A stretch of DNA of 64,000 nucleotides from Sinonovacula constricta (GCA_007844125.1 CM017561.1:29701994-29765993), one strand, 5' to 3'; counted from the stretch's first letter, positions 1 to 12,966 are shown. Numbers and translations: made by a program. Notes: generated by a model not told the origin, from the sequence alone.

Positions 1-2108
1 GTACTTAGCAATAATTAATAATTAGATGATTATCAGAGAACTTGCACTTTTTTGCATATGCATGATCGATTTATGCATAGAAGGTAAAGAAATGACAACC
101 AAATATGGTCTAGGTACAAGTACGAAAAGGGCGGGGAGGCGGAGGGGGAGTGGGACGGTGAGCGGACTTAGCTAACAAGCAACAGCGTGTCATGGGTACC
201 CCGCTTCTATGACGACTATACCAAGCTCAAACATGTATACAAGTTTAGACTGATAAACTCATTTGATTTCAATAAATAAATCTACATTGCAGATTGCAGA
301 ATCCTTCTAAAAAAAAAGAAGTATTTACATCAATTACACCCTAAATACTGATTATTAATTATCATTTGACATTATCTCACAACAATGAAGTTCTTCTGAT
401 ATGTTTGTTGTGAGTGATTGTTAATATCAAATTGTATAAAAGAATAAATGTAAGCTTAAGTTTTATAATTTTAAAGCAATTATCTTTTTCGGTAATGCAA
501 CATTATGGAACCTACTGCCACTGAGCACATATCCATAATACTTATAATCAAACCAGCGCTTTTACCTAAAGGGATAACAAAACGAAAACATTTACAAATA
601 TTAAACTTCAAAGTCGATAAAGCTTGCTAATTAGTGTCTAAAACACATTTAGGATTTATTCAGACATAACAAAACAATAAATAAAATGTGAAAAGGTATA
701 GAACGGAAGAAAACAATCTTATTGCATTTACAGTATCTGGTGTTCTATTTTTTATTACACAAAGTTTCTATCATCGAATAATACTTATCTACAATAGGCG
801 AATGTTTCATATTTTGTAATACGACAAATGGGTCTTATGACTATATGTATTTTACAGTTCGACTAAGGTAAAAGTAGTTTAATAATATCCACCCATGGTT
901 CAATATTTAAATTATTATTACAAACACATTTCAATATGCATAATACTAAGTCAGTATACTGGCTGAGTTTGATAAATAACTCAATAAAAAATATTAAAAA
1001 ATTATGAATAGTGCTTTTGTATAAAATGAAGCAAGCAGATAATTAAAATAAAATGAGGCAACGAACGGGAAAACATTAAGAGAATCGGTTATTGCATATA
1101 TTTCCTTTACAATACAACAGAAATAAAATTTATTTTGCATTTGCAGGTTGTTTCACATTATACATATCTTTTAGACCAGTGTAAATGGGCTCTTAGGAAA
1201 CGATAATAACAATATCAAATTGTATGTACACATTTTTAGACCAGCGTGAATGCTAATTATAATATATCAAATTCATTTCTGTAAAATAAACAAATTTCCC
1301 CATTTGTAACTCTTTTTCATCATGACAATTTGAAAATTTTAATTTCACCTATTGCTTTGTTTACATTCCGCAATATTGTAATAGCGTATTCGCATTCATA
1401 TATCTACATGGGCATACCTAGTTGGCGACCGCGAAGGCCGCAGCTTAGCTGGTTGTAATGTCCTCTACAAGATTAACCCAGATCAAACAATACTTGTTTG
1501 CCTGTCGTCATGACACAGACGAAAACATTCCAATGACATGTGAATACACAATTTCTATAGACTCAAACCCTGGCTCTAATAAACCGCTATTCATACCTAT
1601 GCATACACAAGCTTCCTCAAACTTCAGCAAGCGATTTGAAAGAAATTGTAATTTATGAAAGTGTACTTGCAGTGAATGATTTTCTGTTGTAATCGTGAAA
1701 AATTGTACTACTCCATATCTAAATACACTCAAAATAAGTTTGCGTTTTTATGTTCTGAATAGAGTTTGTTTTTCTCGATATACATGATTTGGTGTTAATA
1801 GATGAAAACGAATATAGACTTTTTATTTGCTGTTCATTTAACTACATGTATAAAATAAACACTTAAAAAAAGTGAAACATGAGAAATGTACAAATTTACA
1901 AGTCCTTTGACTGCAAAGCAATAAGAAAAGAGAACAAACGTTAATTAAAATACTGAAACAAAGCAACAACTTGTCAGCAGCAATGACTTGTTGTATTAAG
2001 TTTAACGAGGAAGGATATGAATTATTCATCTCATAATTAATATAGTCATAAATTAAAAAAAAATACATTTAAATTATTCGTTAAATCTTCTATTGATTCT
2101 ACTTTCAG
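1..2108. other. AT-rich non-coding DNA before the first caveolin exon
   Basis: No gene or clear repeat is seen here. The open frames are short, AT-rich and unlike any family I know. The first exon belonging to the caveolin exon at 2109 was searched for by its NRDPN-coding motif and not found. It probably lies upstream of the window, since the sister locus at 13651 has a 2.7 kb intron. Confidence 0.5.
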
Positions 2109-2444
2109 TGTGCCTTTCGAGGATGTGCTTGGAGAGACCGATGGGGTTACACGCCATTGACTGCGTTTGGTCGAACTACTTACAAATGCTTCGAGTGCTG
2201 GAAGAGCTTACTGTACAAGATTGCCACACTTTTCTGTGGCATCTGCGTCGGCAGCTACTGGGGCTGCGTGTTCTCCTGCATCGCCTGTGAACACGTCTGG
2301 TGCATCACACCAATGATGAAGGTGGTCGAGTTGAACTGCGCCATCTTCAGAAGAATCTACCATCTCTGCGTTGATTGCATCGTAGGTCCCTGCTGCGAAA
2401 CATGCGCTCTCTGCTTCAGCCAAATCAAGATACAGAAAGGATAG
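2109..2444 (+). CDS. CAV-like: Divergent cysteine-rich caveolin-like protein, last exon (5' part outside window)
   Basis: This is the second exon of a caveolin-family gene. Acceptor CAG ends at 2108 and the TAG stop is at 2442-2444. In the acceptor phase used by the sister genes the exon is open for 111 codons. From about codon 23 it reads as a caveolin: TYKCFECW, LFCGICVGSYWGC, EHVWCITPMMK and a SQIKIQKG tail. The exon is 336 nt against 333 in the intact copies. The extra 3 nt come from three separate 1-nt insertions, near 2118, near the GAGACCGATGGG stretch, and near 2181. The first ~20 codons are therefore out of the ancestral frame and the FEDV..EP signature is scrambled, but the downstream frame is restored. 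The cysteine matching CAV1 C133 is methionine here (TPMM). With 13651-16707 it forms a separate sub-branch. It may be a fast-evolving gene, a young pseudogene, or carry assembly errors. Confidence 0.6.
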   Translation, partial: CAFRGCAWRDRWGYTPLTAFGRTTYKCFECWKSLLYKIATLFCGICVGSYWGCVFSCIACEHVWCITPMMKVVELNCAIFRRIYHLCVDCIVGPCCETCALCFSQIKIQKG

Positions 2445-3126
2445 GAAATGCAATTATTTCATCAAAGCCGTTTTAAAAAGAAACAACTTAAAATTGGTCT
2501 TTAAAACTTAATGACGATATTGGGAAACGGCTGACAGTTTCAGCAATCCAACATCTGAGTTTTCATTTTTTTAAATGATATATGCTACTAATCTACATCC
2601 AAAACATGCAATGATATCGCGTTTAATGTGATAAAATGCAATTTCAACCGATATTAAAAGTGAAAAACTATATAGGATGCCCCTTTACGTGAAAAATTGA
2701 CCACACAACAAATATATCGCAAGTGCTTTTAAATTATTATTTTTTATTTTTTTTTATACCAAATTGATGTCTTTTTTTAGTGTATCTATATTCAGCTTTA
2801 TTTATAGTATTGTTTTGTAACCATTTGAATAAACTATATTTCCTCTATAAGATTATGTTGGTACATTATCCCAAACATTTATTATATCAGTTTCTCCATA
2901 TGCTATTCATTCAATCCGTTATTTTTTTCCCAAAATGTTCATTTTTCAATTTTATTTTGTACTCACATAACACTTTAATTGCCACATAATAAATTAATTG
3001 ATGTTCATGTAACCTAGAATGCTTTTTTCCCCTAATTATCATTTAAAGGTGGTACTACAGAGTTTGGGTCCCATTGTAAATCTCTCAAATATCCCAAATA
3101 AATTATCATTACATGAAAAGATCCAC
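2445..3126. other. Intergenic AT-rich DNA with an inverted-repeat element end
   Basis: No gene is seen. At about 3040-3056 the motif TTTAAAGGTGGTACTACAGA resembles the left end of the TTAA/AGGTGG inverted-repeat family (see 17592-18426). No partner end is obvious nearby. Confidence 0.4.
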
Positions 3127-3352
3127 CGGCCGCAATAGCTCAGGTGGTAGAGCGTCGGCTTGCGGATCGGGAGGTCGTGGGTTCGGACCATGGCCGGGTC
3201 TTACCAAAGACTTTAAAGTTGGTAGTAGTGGCTTCCCTCCTAACGCTCGTGTCTAAGGGGACAGCATTACGCCTGACTCGTCGGTGTCAGTATAATGGAC
3301 CGGCCGGGTTCAGTACCTGGGCACCTTATAAGTGCCCCTGCAGTAAAAGTTT
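3127..3352 (+). mobile_element. tRNA-derived SINE, family 1
   Basis: The head is tRNA-like, with an A box (AGCTCAGGTGGTAGAG) and a slightly altered B box (GGTTCGGACC). A unique body follows, ending near GGGCACCTTATAAGTGCCCC. A second copy on the opposite strand lies at 24642-24884. A tRNA gene is excluded because the anticodon arm and 3' half do not fold as a tRNA and the body is shared with the other copy. Confidence 0.75.
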
Positions 3353-3494
3353 GTGTATAAATTTTGGTCAGATTCCCCAACACAGGCATAGTATATTTTT
3401 ACATGTATTTGATAACGGCAAACTGATGCCACCTTTAACAATAATTATCGCCTTTGATATCATGATCAACCATACGCTGTCAATCTCTACTTCA

Positions 3495-3557
3495 ATGAAA
3501 ACCACAACAACAACAACAAATTTAAAAACAACAACAACAAAAACAAAACAACACACA
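3495..3557. repeat. CAA/ACA-rich simple repeat
   Basis: Short run of ACAACAACA and AAACAACAAC units following the SINE. It accounts for the Thr-rich open frame in this place. Confidence 0.7.
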
Positions 3558-3665
3558 AATTAGTCAAGAACACATATTTTACTACATTTGGAAAGAAAAA
3601 CAAATTTACTGTTCTCAAAATATTTGTTTGCGCATGGAATCACCAACAGTAACCATCGATAGGCG

Positions 3666-3755
3666 CAATCGGAACTCCTCGGGTAATTCCGTCCACGGGA
3701 CAATCATCATTCGTGAATTATCCGAGGTGTTCCGATTGCGATAGGCGGAATTAGC
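3666..3755. repeat. Palindromic foldback element (short copy)
   Basis: Arms of about 26 bp, CGCAATCGGAACTCCTCGGG and its near-perfect reverse complement ending TCCGATTGCG, flank a ~30 bp loop. The same palindrome recurs at 60704-60782, and a half copy lies at about 46714-46744. It therefore looks like a dispersed foldback MITE. Confidence 0.65.
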
Positions 3756-3759
3756 GTTG

Positions 3760-4408
3760 TTTCAGTGTGTTCTTGCTCTGTTCATCTTACCTGAGCAGTC
3801 TTGTGACAGTACAGTTATGACACGTGAGTTTGAGAAGTCTTGTAGTTAGCCCTGTCGGTCGAACACGATTTAACGTACGTTAATGTTCCGCACTATACTT
3901 AAAATGAAATCAAAATGCAGGAAATCAAAATGAAGGGCATTATTCAAATGAAGACATCGATTAATTAAGTAGATGCTCGGAAAAGAGGTCTGTGATTGCT
4001 ACAATTATTTTGTCTGTATTCGGGTCTGTACGTAATATAAATCCGTTCATAAATTGTAAAATGCCAAAACGACGGCGTTGAAGTAACTTTCAGCTTGCAG
4101 ATTGTTTATAAAAAGAATTGTACTTGACACCATGCCAGAACAAAGTACCTTAGTGAAAGTCTCTTTTTTCTTATTGACTTTTGACATGTGTATGAAAGAT
4201 ACAATGGTTAGAAAAAAATTAAACATCAAATCTTTACAAGTGTATCTGTCGTATGCTGCAACGTGTTTTTCTGACGTCAGCCAGATAGCCACAACAAATT
4301 GTAATTAACACCAAAAGATTTTACTCATAGTGATAGAGACGTCAATCACGCATTTTTTAAAATTTAAACAACATAAATGCAATTTGAGACAAATGTTTAT
4401 ATTTCTTA
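3760..4408. other. Unassigned DNA between foldback element and minisatellite
   Basis: No gene or repeat that I can support. Confidence 0.4.
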
Positions 4409-7400
4409 AACTACCACTTTCAATCACTATCACTACCACTACTACTACCACGTCCGCTACCACTTTCACTACCCTCGTCTCAACCATTTCTGCTACCACT
4501 TTCATTACTCCCGTCTCAACTACTTCCGCTACCATTTTCACTACCCCCGTCTCAACCACTTCTGCTACCACTTTCACTACCCTCGTCTCAACCACTTCCG
4601 CTACCACTTTCACTACCCCCTTCTCAACCACTTGTACTACCACTTTCACTACCCCGGTCTCAGCCACTTGTACTACCACTTTCACTTCCCGCGTCTCAAC
4701 CACTTGTACTACCACTTTCACTTCCCCCGTCACAACCACTTGTACTAACACTTTCACTACCCCCGTCTCTACCACTTGTACTACCACTTTCACTACCCCC
4801 GTCTCTACCACTTGTACTACCACTTTCACTACCCCCGTCTCTACCACTTGTACTACCACTTTCACTACCCCCGTCTCAACCACTTCCGCTACCACTTTCA
4901 CTACCCCCGTCTCAACCACTTCCGCTACCACTTTTACTACCCCCGTCTCAACCACTTCCGCTACCACTTTCATTACCCCCGTCTCAACCACTTCCGCTAC
5001 CACTTTCACTACCCCCGTCTCAACCACTTCCGCTACCACTTTCACTACCCCCGTCTCTACCACTTGTACTACCACTTTCACTACCCTCGTCTCAACCACT
5101 TCCGCTACCACTTTCACTACCCCCTTCTCAACCACTTGTACTACCACTTTCACTACCCCCGTCTCTACCACTTGTACTACACTTTCACTACCCCCGTCTC
5201 AACCACTTGTACTACCACTTTCACTACCCCGGTCTCAGGCACTTGTACTACCACTTTCACTTCCCGCGTCTCAACCACTTGTACTACCACTTTCACTTCC
5301 CCCGTCACAACCACTTGTACTACCACTTTCACTAACCCCGTCTCTAACACTTGTACTACCACTTTCACTACCCCCGTCTCTACCACTTGTACTACCACTT
5401 TCACTACCCTCGTCTCTACCACTTGTACTACCACTTTCACTACCCCCGTCTCTACCACTTGTACTACCACTTTCACTACCCCCGTCTCTACCACTTGTAC
5501 TACCACTTTCACTACCCCCGTCTCAACCACTTCCGATATCACTTTCATTACCCCCGTCTCAACCACTTCCGCTACCACTTTCACTACCCCCGTCTCAACC
5601 ACTTCCGCTACCACTTTCACTACCCCCGTCTCAACCACTTCCGCTACCACTTTTACTACCCCCGTCTCAACCACTTCCGCTACCACTTTCACTACCCCCG
5701 TCTCAACCACTTCCGCTACCACTTTCAATACCCCCGTCTCAGCCACTTCCGCTACCACTTTCACTACCCCGTCTCAACCACTTCCGCTACCACTTTCACT
5801 ACCCCCGTCTCTACCACTTGTACTACCACTTTCACTACCCCCGTCTCTACCACTTGTACTACACTTTCACTACCCCCGTCTCAACCACTTGTACTACCAC
5901 TTTCACTACCCGGGTCTCAGCCACATGTACTTCCACTTTCACTTTCAGCGTCTCAACCACTTGTACTACCACTTTCACTTCCCCCGTCACAACCACTTGT
6001 ACTACCACTTTCACTACCCCCGTCTCTACCACTTGTACTACCACTTTCACTACCCCCGTCTCTACCACTTGTACTACCACTTTCACTACCCCCGTCTCAA
6101 CCACTTCCGCTACCACTTTCACTACCCCCATCTCAACCACTTCCGCTACCACTTTCACTACCCCCGTCTCAACCACTTCCGCTACCACTTTCACTACCCC
6201 CGTCTCAACCACTTCCGCTACCACTTTCACTACCCCCGTCTCAACCACTTCCGCTACCACTTTCACTACCCCCGTCTCAACCACTTCCGCTACCACTTTC
6301 ACTACCCTCGTCTCAACCACTTCCGCTACCACTTTCACTACCCCCTTCTCAACCACTTGTACTACCACTTTCACATCCCCCGTCTCAACCACTTGTACTA
6401 CCACTTTCACTTCCCCCGTCTCAACCACTTGTTCTACCACTTTCACTTCCCCCGTCTCAACCACTTCCGCTACCACTTTCACTACCCCTTCTCAACCACT
6501 TGTACTACCACTTTCACTTCCCCCGTGTCAACCACTTGTACTACCACGTTCACTTCCCCGTCTCAACCACTTGTACTAACACTATCGCTTCCCCCGTCTC
6601 AACCACTTCCGCTACCACTTTCACTACACCCTTCTCAACCGCTTGTACTACCACTTTCACTTCCCCCGTCTCAACCACTTGTACTACCACTTTCACTTCC
6701 CCGTCTCAACCACTTGTACTACCACTTTCACTAAACCCTTCTCAACCACTTGTACTACCACTTTCACTTCCCCCGTCTCAACCACTTCCGCTACCACTTT
6801 CACTACCCCCTTCTCAACCACTTGTACTACCACTTTCACTTCCCAATTCTCAACCGCTTGTACTACCACTTTCACTTCCCCCGTCTCAACCACTTGTTCT
6901 ACCACTTTCACTTCCCCCGTCTCAACCACTTGTACTACCACTTTCACTTCCCCCGTCTCAACCACTTCCGCTACCACTTTCACTATCCTCTATTTAACCA
7001 CTTTCGCTACCACTTTCACTACCCCCGTCTCAACCACTTCCGCTACCACTTTCACTATCCCCGTCTCAACCACTTCCGCTACCACTTTCACTACCCCCGT
7101 CTCTACCACTTGTACTACCACTTTCACTACCCCCGTCTCAACCACTTCCGCTACCACTTTCACTTCCCCCGTCTCTACCACTTGTACTACCACTTTCACT
7201 TCCCACGTCTCTACCACTTGTACTACCACTTTCACTACACCCTTCTCAACCACTTCCGCTACCACTTTCATTACCCCCGTCACAACCACTTCCGCAACCC
7301 CTTTCACTTCCCCCGTCTCTACCACTTGTACTACCATTTTCACTTCCCCCGTCTCTACCACTTGTACTGCCACTTTCACTATACCCTTCTCAACCACTTC

Positions 7401-10400
7401 CGCTACCCCTTTCATTACCCCCGTCACAACAATTTCCGCTACCACTTTCATTACCCCCGTCAAAACCACTTTCGCTACCACTTTCATTACCCCCGTCACA
7501 ACCACTTCCGCTACCACTTTCATTACCCCCGTCTCAATCACTTCCGCTACCACTTTCACTACCCCCGTCTCAACCACTTGTACTACCACTTTCACTACCC
7601 CCGTCTCTACCACTGTACTACCACTTTCACTACCCCTGTCTCCACCACTTCCGCTACCACTTTCACTACTCCCCGTCTCAACCACTTCCGCTACCACTTT
7701 CACTACCCACGTCACAACCACTTCCGCTATCACTTTCATTACTCCCGTCTCAACCACTTCCGCTACCACTTTCACTATCCCCCGTCTCAACCACTTGTAC
7801 TACCACTTTTACTTCCCCGTCTCAACCACTTGTACTACCACTTTCACTTCCCCCGTCTCTACCACTTGTACTACCACTTTCACTACACCCTTCTCAACCA
7901 CTTCCGCTACCACTTTCATTACCCCCGTCACAACCACTTCCGCTACCACTTTCATTACCCCCGTCACAACCACTTTCGCTACCACTTTCATTACCCCCGT
8001 CACAACCACTTCCGCTACCACTTTCATTACCCCCGTCTCAACCACTTCCGCTACCACTTTCACTACCCCCGTCTCAACCACTTGTACTACCACTTTCACT
8101 TCCCCGTCTCAACCACTTGTACTACCACTTTCACTACCCCCGTCTCTACCACTTGTACTACCACTTTCACTACCCCCGTCTCTACCACTTTCACTACCCC
8201 CGTCTCAACCACTTGTACTACCACTTTCACTACCCCCGTCTCTACCACTTGTACTACCACTTTCACTACCCCCGTCTCTACCACTTGTACTACCACTTTC
8301 ACTACCCCCGTCTCTACCACTTGTACTACCACTTTCACTACCCCCGTCTCAACCACTTGTACTACCACTTTCACTACCCCCGTCTCAACCACTTGTACTA
8401 CCACTTTCACTACCCCCGTCTCTTTCACTTGTACTACCACTTTCACTACCCCCGTCTCTTTCACTTGTGCTACCACTTTCACTACCCCCTTCTCAACTGC
8501 TTCCGCTACCACTTTTACTACCCCCTTCTCAACTGCTTCCGCTACCACTTTCACTACCCCCCTCTCAACTGCTTCCGCTACCACTTTCACTACCCCCTTC
8601 TCAACTGCTTCCGCTACCACTTTCACTTCCCCCTCTCAACTGCTTCCGCTACCACTTTCACTACCCCCGTCACAACCAATTCCGCTACCACATTCACTTC
8701 CCCCTCTCAACCGTTTCCGCTACTACTTTCACTACCTTCTATTTAACTGCTTCCGCTACCACTTTCACTACCCCCTTCTCAACTGCTTCCGCTACCACTT
8801 TCACTACCTTCTATTTAACTGCTTTCGCTACCACTTTTACTACCCCCGTCTCAACTGCTTCCGCTACCACTTTTACTTCCCCCTCTCAACCACTTCCGCT
8901 ACTACTTTCACTACCTTCTATTTAACTGCTTTCGCTACCACTTTTACTACCCCCTTCTCAACTGCTTCCGCTACCAGTTTCACTACCCCCCTCTCAACCA
9001 ATTCCGCTACCACATTCACTACCTCCTTTCAACCACTTTCGCTACCACATTTACTACCCCCGTCTCAGCCAATTCCGCTACAACTTTCACTACCTTCTAT
9101 TTAACCACTTCCGCTACCACTTTCACTACCCCCTATCTACCACTTCTGCTACCACTTTCACTACCCCCATCTCAACCTCGTGTACTACCACTTTCACTAC
9201 CTCCGTCTTAACCACTTCCGCTACCATTTTCACTATCCCCCCCCCCCTCAACCACTTTCGCTACCACATTTACTACCCCCGCCTCAACCATTTCCGCTAC
9301 CACTTTCACTACCCCCTTCTCAACTGCTTCCGCTACTGATTTCACTACCCCCTTCTCAACTGCTTCCGCTACCACTTTCACTTCCCCCTCTCAACTGCTT
9401 CCGCTACCACTTTCACTTCCCCCTCTCAACCCTTTCCGCTACCACTTTCACTACCTTCTATTTAACTGCTTCCGCTACCACTTTCACTACCCCCTTCTCA
9501 ACTGCTTCCGCTACGACTTTCACTACCCCCTTCTCAACTGCTTCCGCTACCACTCTCACTTCCCCCTCTCAACCCCTTCCGCTACTACTTTCCCTACCTT
9601 CTATTTAACTGCTTTCGCTACCACTTTCGCTACCCCCTTCTCAACTGCTTCCGCTACCAGTTTCACTACCCCCCTCTCAACCAATTCCGCTACCACATTC
9701 ACTACCTCTTTTTAACCACTTTCGCTACCACATTTACTACCCCCGTCTCAGCCAATTCCGCTACAACTTTCACTACCTTCTATTTAACCACTTCCGCTAC
9801 CACTTTCACTACCCCCTATCTACCACTTCCGCTACCTCTTTCACTACCCCCATCTCAACCTCTTGTACTACCACTTTCACTACCTCCGTCTTAACCACTT
9901 CCGCTACCACTTTCACTACCCCCGTCTCTACCACTTCTGCTACCACTTTCACTACCCCCATCTCAACCTCTTGTACTACCACTTTCACTACCTCCGTCTT
10001 AACCACTTCCGCTACCATTTTCACTATCCCCCCCCCTCAACCACTTTCGCTACCACATTTACTAACCCCGCCTCAACCATTTCCGCTACCACTTTTACTA
10101 CCCCCTTCTCAGCCACTTGCACTACCACTTTCACTACCTCTCTCTCAACAACTTTCACTACCTCTTTCACTACCCCTCTCTCAACAACTTTCACTGCCTC
10201 TTTCACAACCCCTCTCTCAACAACTTTCACTACCTCTTTCACTACCCCTCTCTCAACAACTTTCACTACCTCTTTCACTTCCCCTCTCTCAACAACTTTC
10301 ACTACCTCTTTCACTACCCCTCTCTCAACAACTTTCACTGCCTCTTTCACAACCCCTCTCTCAACAACTTTCACTACCTCTTTCACTACCCCTCTCACAA

Positions 10401-10888
10401 CTTTACACCCCTCCTCAACAACTTTCACTGCCTCTTTCAAACCCCTCTCAACAACTTCACCGCGGGCACCCCCGCGCAACAACGGGCACGACCGCGGGCA
10501 CTCCCCGAGCGCAACAACTACCGCTTTCACGACCCCCTCCAAACGTCACGGGCACACAACCCCGCGCGCAATCAACTAACGCTTGCACACCCCATCTCAA
10601 CAAACTTCACTAACTCGGCAAAACCTCTCCACAACTTTCACTACTCTTCACTTCACCTCTCTCAACAACTTTCAACTACCCTCTTCACTCACCTCTCTCA
10701 ACAACAACCTTTGACAACCACCTACACCCCTCGCAACAACGTCACTACCACTTTCACTACCCCTCTCTCAACAACTTTCACTACCTCTTTCACTACCCCT
10801 CTCTCAACAACTTTCACTACCACTTTCACTACCCACTCTCAACAACTTTCACTACCTCTTTCCCTTCCTCTCTCTCAACAACTTTCAA
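4409..10888 (+). repeat. 6.5 kb minisatellite array, 36-bp unit
   Basis: About 180 copies of a 36-bp unit built from three 12-bp modules (ACCACTTCCGCT, ACCACTTTCACT, ACCCCCGTCTCA). Unit variants are arranged in blocks: CCGCT versus TGTACT in module 1, CTACC versus CTTCC in module 2, and CTCAACC versus CTCTACC versus CACAACC in module 3. From about 8480 to 10100 many units read TCAACTGCTTCCGCT or TATTTAACTGCT. From 10120 the unit becomes CTCTCAACAACTTTCACT plus ACCTCTTTCACTACCCCT. The plus strand is almost free of G. Marker units recur at larger spacing (4656, 5231, 5913; also 9168, 9851), giving blocks of about 575 and about 682 bp. Because 36 is a multiple of 3, several frames on both strands stay open for hundreds of codons. 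Indels repeatedly shift the phase of those frames, so I do not call a protein. Confidence 0.95.
10441..10572. other. GC-rich interruption within the minisatellite
   Basis: The 36-bp pattern breaks down into a G+C-rich patch (GCGGGCACCCCCGCGCAACA, ACGGGCACGACCGCGGGCAC). The minisatellite then resumes at about 10740. It may be decayed repeat or a small insertion. No coding sense is seen. Confidence 0.5.
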
Positions 10889-11985
10889 TATGCTTTTCAC
10901 ACAAAGTGTAACAATTGCTAACCGAAATATGTCTAATTTGGTTCGTGATAAACAATTCTCACTTTGTTTGATACAAGAACATTTATGGAAGATTTTATGG
11001 CTCAGTATCAGCTTAATGTACGGACTATTTACATTCTTATCGAAAAATACACAAAACTTGCTCCCACGTCGTGTTTGAAATATGGCTGTTATTTCAGTAG
11101 ATACCATCGTACTTTCCTTACCTCATCTTGCCCAAAGATTCTTTTACTAGATGCTTTTCATTCGCCAGTCATTTTGAATTTAAATAACAATATTTTAAAT
11201 TATATAAAGATGTTATGAATGACGTTTATTAAGTCAGGCCCAATCACGAAATTCCGTAAGGTTTACGTTGAAGATAACACCTTTCGCCACATCCTAACTT
11301 CGGTACATTGTTGCATTGTCAAATTGGTAGGAAAACTTTATATATTTTTTTACAATAACGTTCATTATTTGTGTTAAATCATTTTAACAGTTTTTTACGT
11401 ATATTTTAAGTATATTTTCAAACTAACTGAAGCACTTCCCGAATTATCTAACTTATGAGAGTGCATTTTGGGGACTTCAATTTTCTTCTTTAGCCAGTTA
11501 TTTACGTTCATAAACTTATTCTTCCAGCTTCAAGTTATACTGCTTAAATACATTAACAACCTATAACATATTTGTGATTCAAATTTTGTTCATTTAATCT
11601 GTTCTAATATACAGCAACTAACGTCATATTTTATATGAGCTTTTCCTTAAAAAATGTACCCAGCCGCAATGTAAGGATGTAGCTGCAACTATTGTTGACT
11701 CAATTAAAAAATATGATAATAATTATAAATAATTACTAAATGCTCAAAAGTTGTTTAAAGTAATTAATTCTTTAAAGGACCATCTTTCTTTTGGGAGCTT
11801 ACTTAAAACATAAATAGGGTTTAACAAAAAGTAACAACGTGGCCTCTTATTTAAAGTCTCTCATCTCTACACAGTCACAAGATGTAAGGAACACACTGTG
11901 ATAAGAGCTTGTCTTAATAAGTTTTTTACTTAATATCAATGTAATGTATAAACGTTCAGGAAGCTTATTCAATCTTTTTTTAGGA
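10889..11985. other. Intergenic DNA
   Basis: AT-rich, with no gene. A short stretch at about 11820-11865 resembles the interior of the TTAA inverted-repeat family (AACAACGTGGCCTCTTAT, also near 20388). Confidence 0.4.
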
Positions 11986-12128
11986 CTCAATGTGAGATGG
12001 TCTTTCAGCCGACCTGCGGTGCGTCGGTGGTTCTACCCAGTTGTTTGACTAGGGACTTCCTCCACCAAAAAAAGCTATACGTCGCTCTATTGATCACAAT
12101 TGGTCGCCGTGATGAATTTAAAAAAAAT
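11986..12128 (+). mobile_element. 5'-truncated SINE, family 3
   Basis: Matches the body and tail of the SINE at 15694-15931, including CCGACCTGCGGTGCGTCGGT and the CGTCGCTCTATTGATCACAA region. The tRNA-like head is missing. Confidence 0.6.
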
Positions 12129-12534
12129 CAAAACAGAATCGATAAAATACAGTTAGTAAATATATCAAGCTGCCAAAATCCTACAGAAGCTTTCCATGGA
12201 TCCGGCTGTGTGGCATATTTTTAGCTCAAACAACTAAATAAGTATTTCCTGAAAGAAATTCTGTTCAAAGGTGCCCTAGATCCGTGAGAAAAATGTTGCA
12301 TACAATATCAAACAATATGACCAACAGGTAGCTTCTGTCTTTGGCTTTGCCATGTAGGATTCATTTTCAACAAATTGCTTTCTCCATGAAAGAAAAAAGG
12401 CATCTGAACATTTCAATTTCTTTTTAATTACGAGTTTACAGATGAAGAAGAAAAATGTGCTTCTTTAATTCGCCGCTAGAAGTTGCTGTTTTACAAAACG
12501 ATAACGGTTTATCGTTTCGATTTCTAAATGGATA

Positions 12535-12590
12535 TTTTATTATTATTATTATTATTATTACTATTATTATTATTATTATTATATTTTTTT
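12535..12590. repeat. ATT microsatellite
   Basis: About 18 imperfect ATT units, one interrupted by ACT. Confidence 0.85.
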
Positions 12591-12917
12591 CTCAAGTGTA
12601 TGGGGATATACATGCACGTTTATCAGCTGGTATGTTGTTCAGTGAAACAATTATGCAACGAAAATGGTGTACGTGTGATATATAAAAATAAATCCCCGAG
12701 AAAATGACAAGACAAGTATAATTAGAAAAATTGCCTTAATCCCATTCTTAAAATAATGGAGTCACATTTGCTACAAGAGTGAGGTAAATATGCCGGAACT
12801 ATACGAGGCCGATTCAACAAGTTTAATTATGGCATGGAAATAAATTACGTTGTGCCTTTCAAAATCTAAGGCAAAACAAATCATGCCCCATACACTACTC
12901 CCATTGAGACCGCAACC

Positions 12918-12966
12918 CCAAAACAACAACAACAACAACGACAACAACAAACAACAACAACGACAA
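12918..12966. repeat. CAA microsatellite
   Basis: Imperfect run of CAA/CAACGA units. Confidence 0.75.

Noticed and set aside
4305..8626. Minus-strand VETGVVKVVAEV repeat proteins
   Set aside because: Same minisatellite read on the other strand; they start and stop only where repeat phase breaks.
4330..9104. Long Thr/Ser/Pro-rich and Leu/Pro/Ser-rich frames (up to 784 codons) as mucin-like proteins
   Set aside because: They are translations of the 36-bp minisatellite. Several frames on both strands are open, repeat phase shifts between frames at indels, and there is no signal peptide or exon structure.
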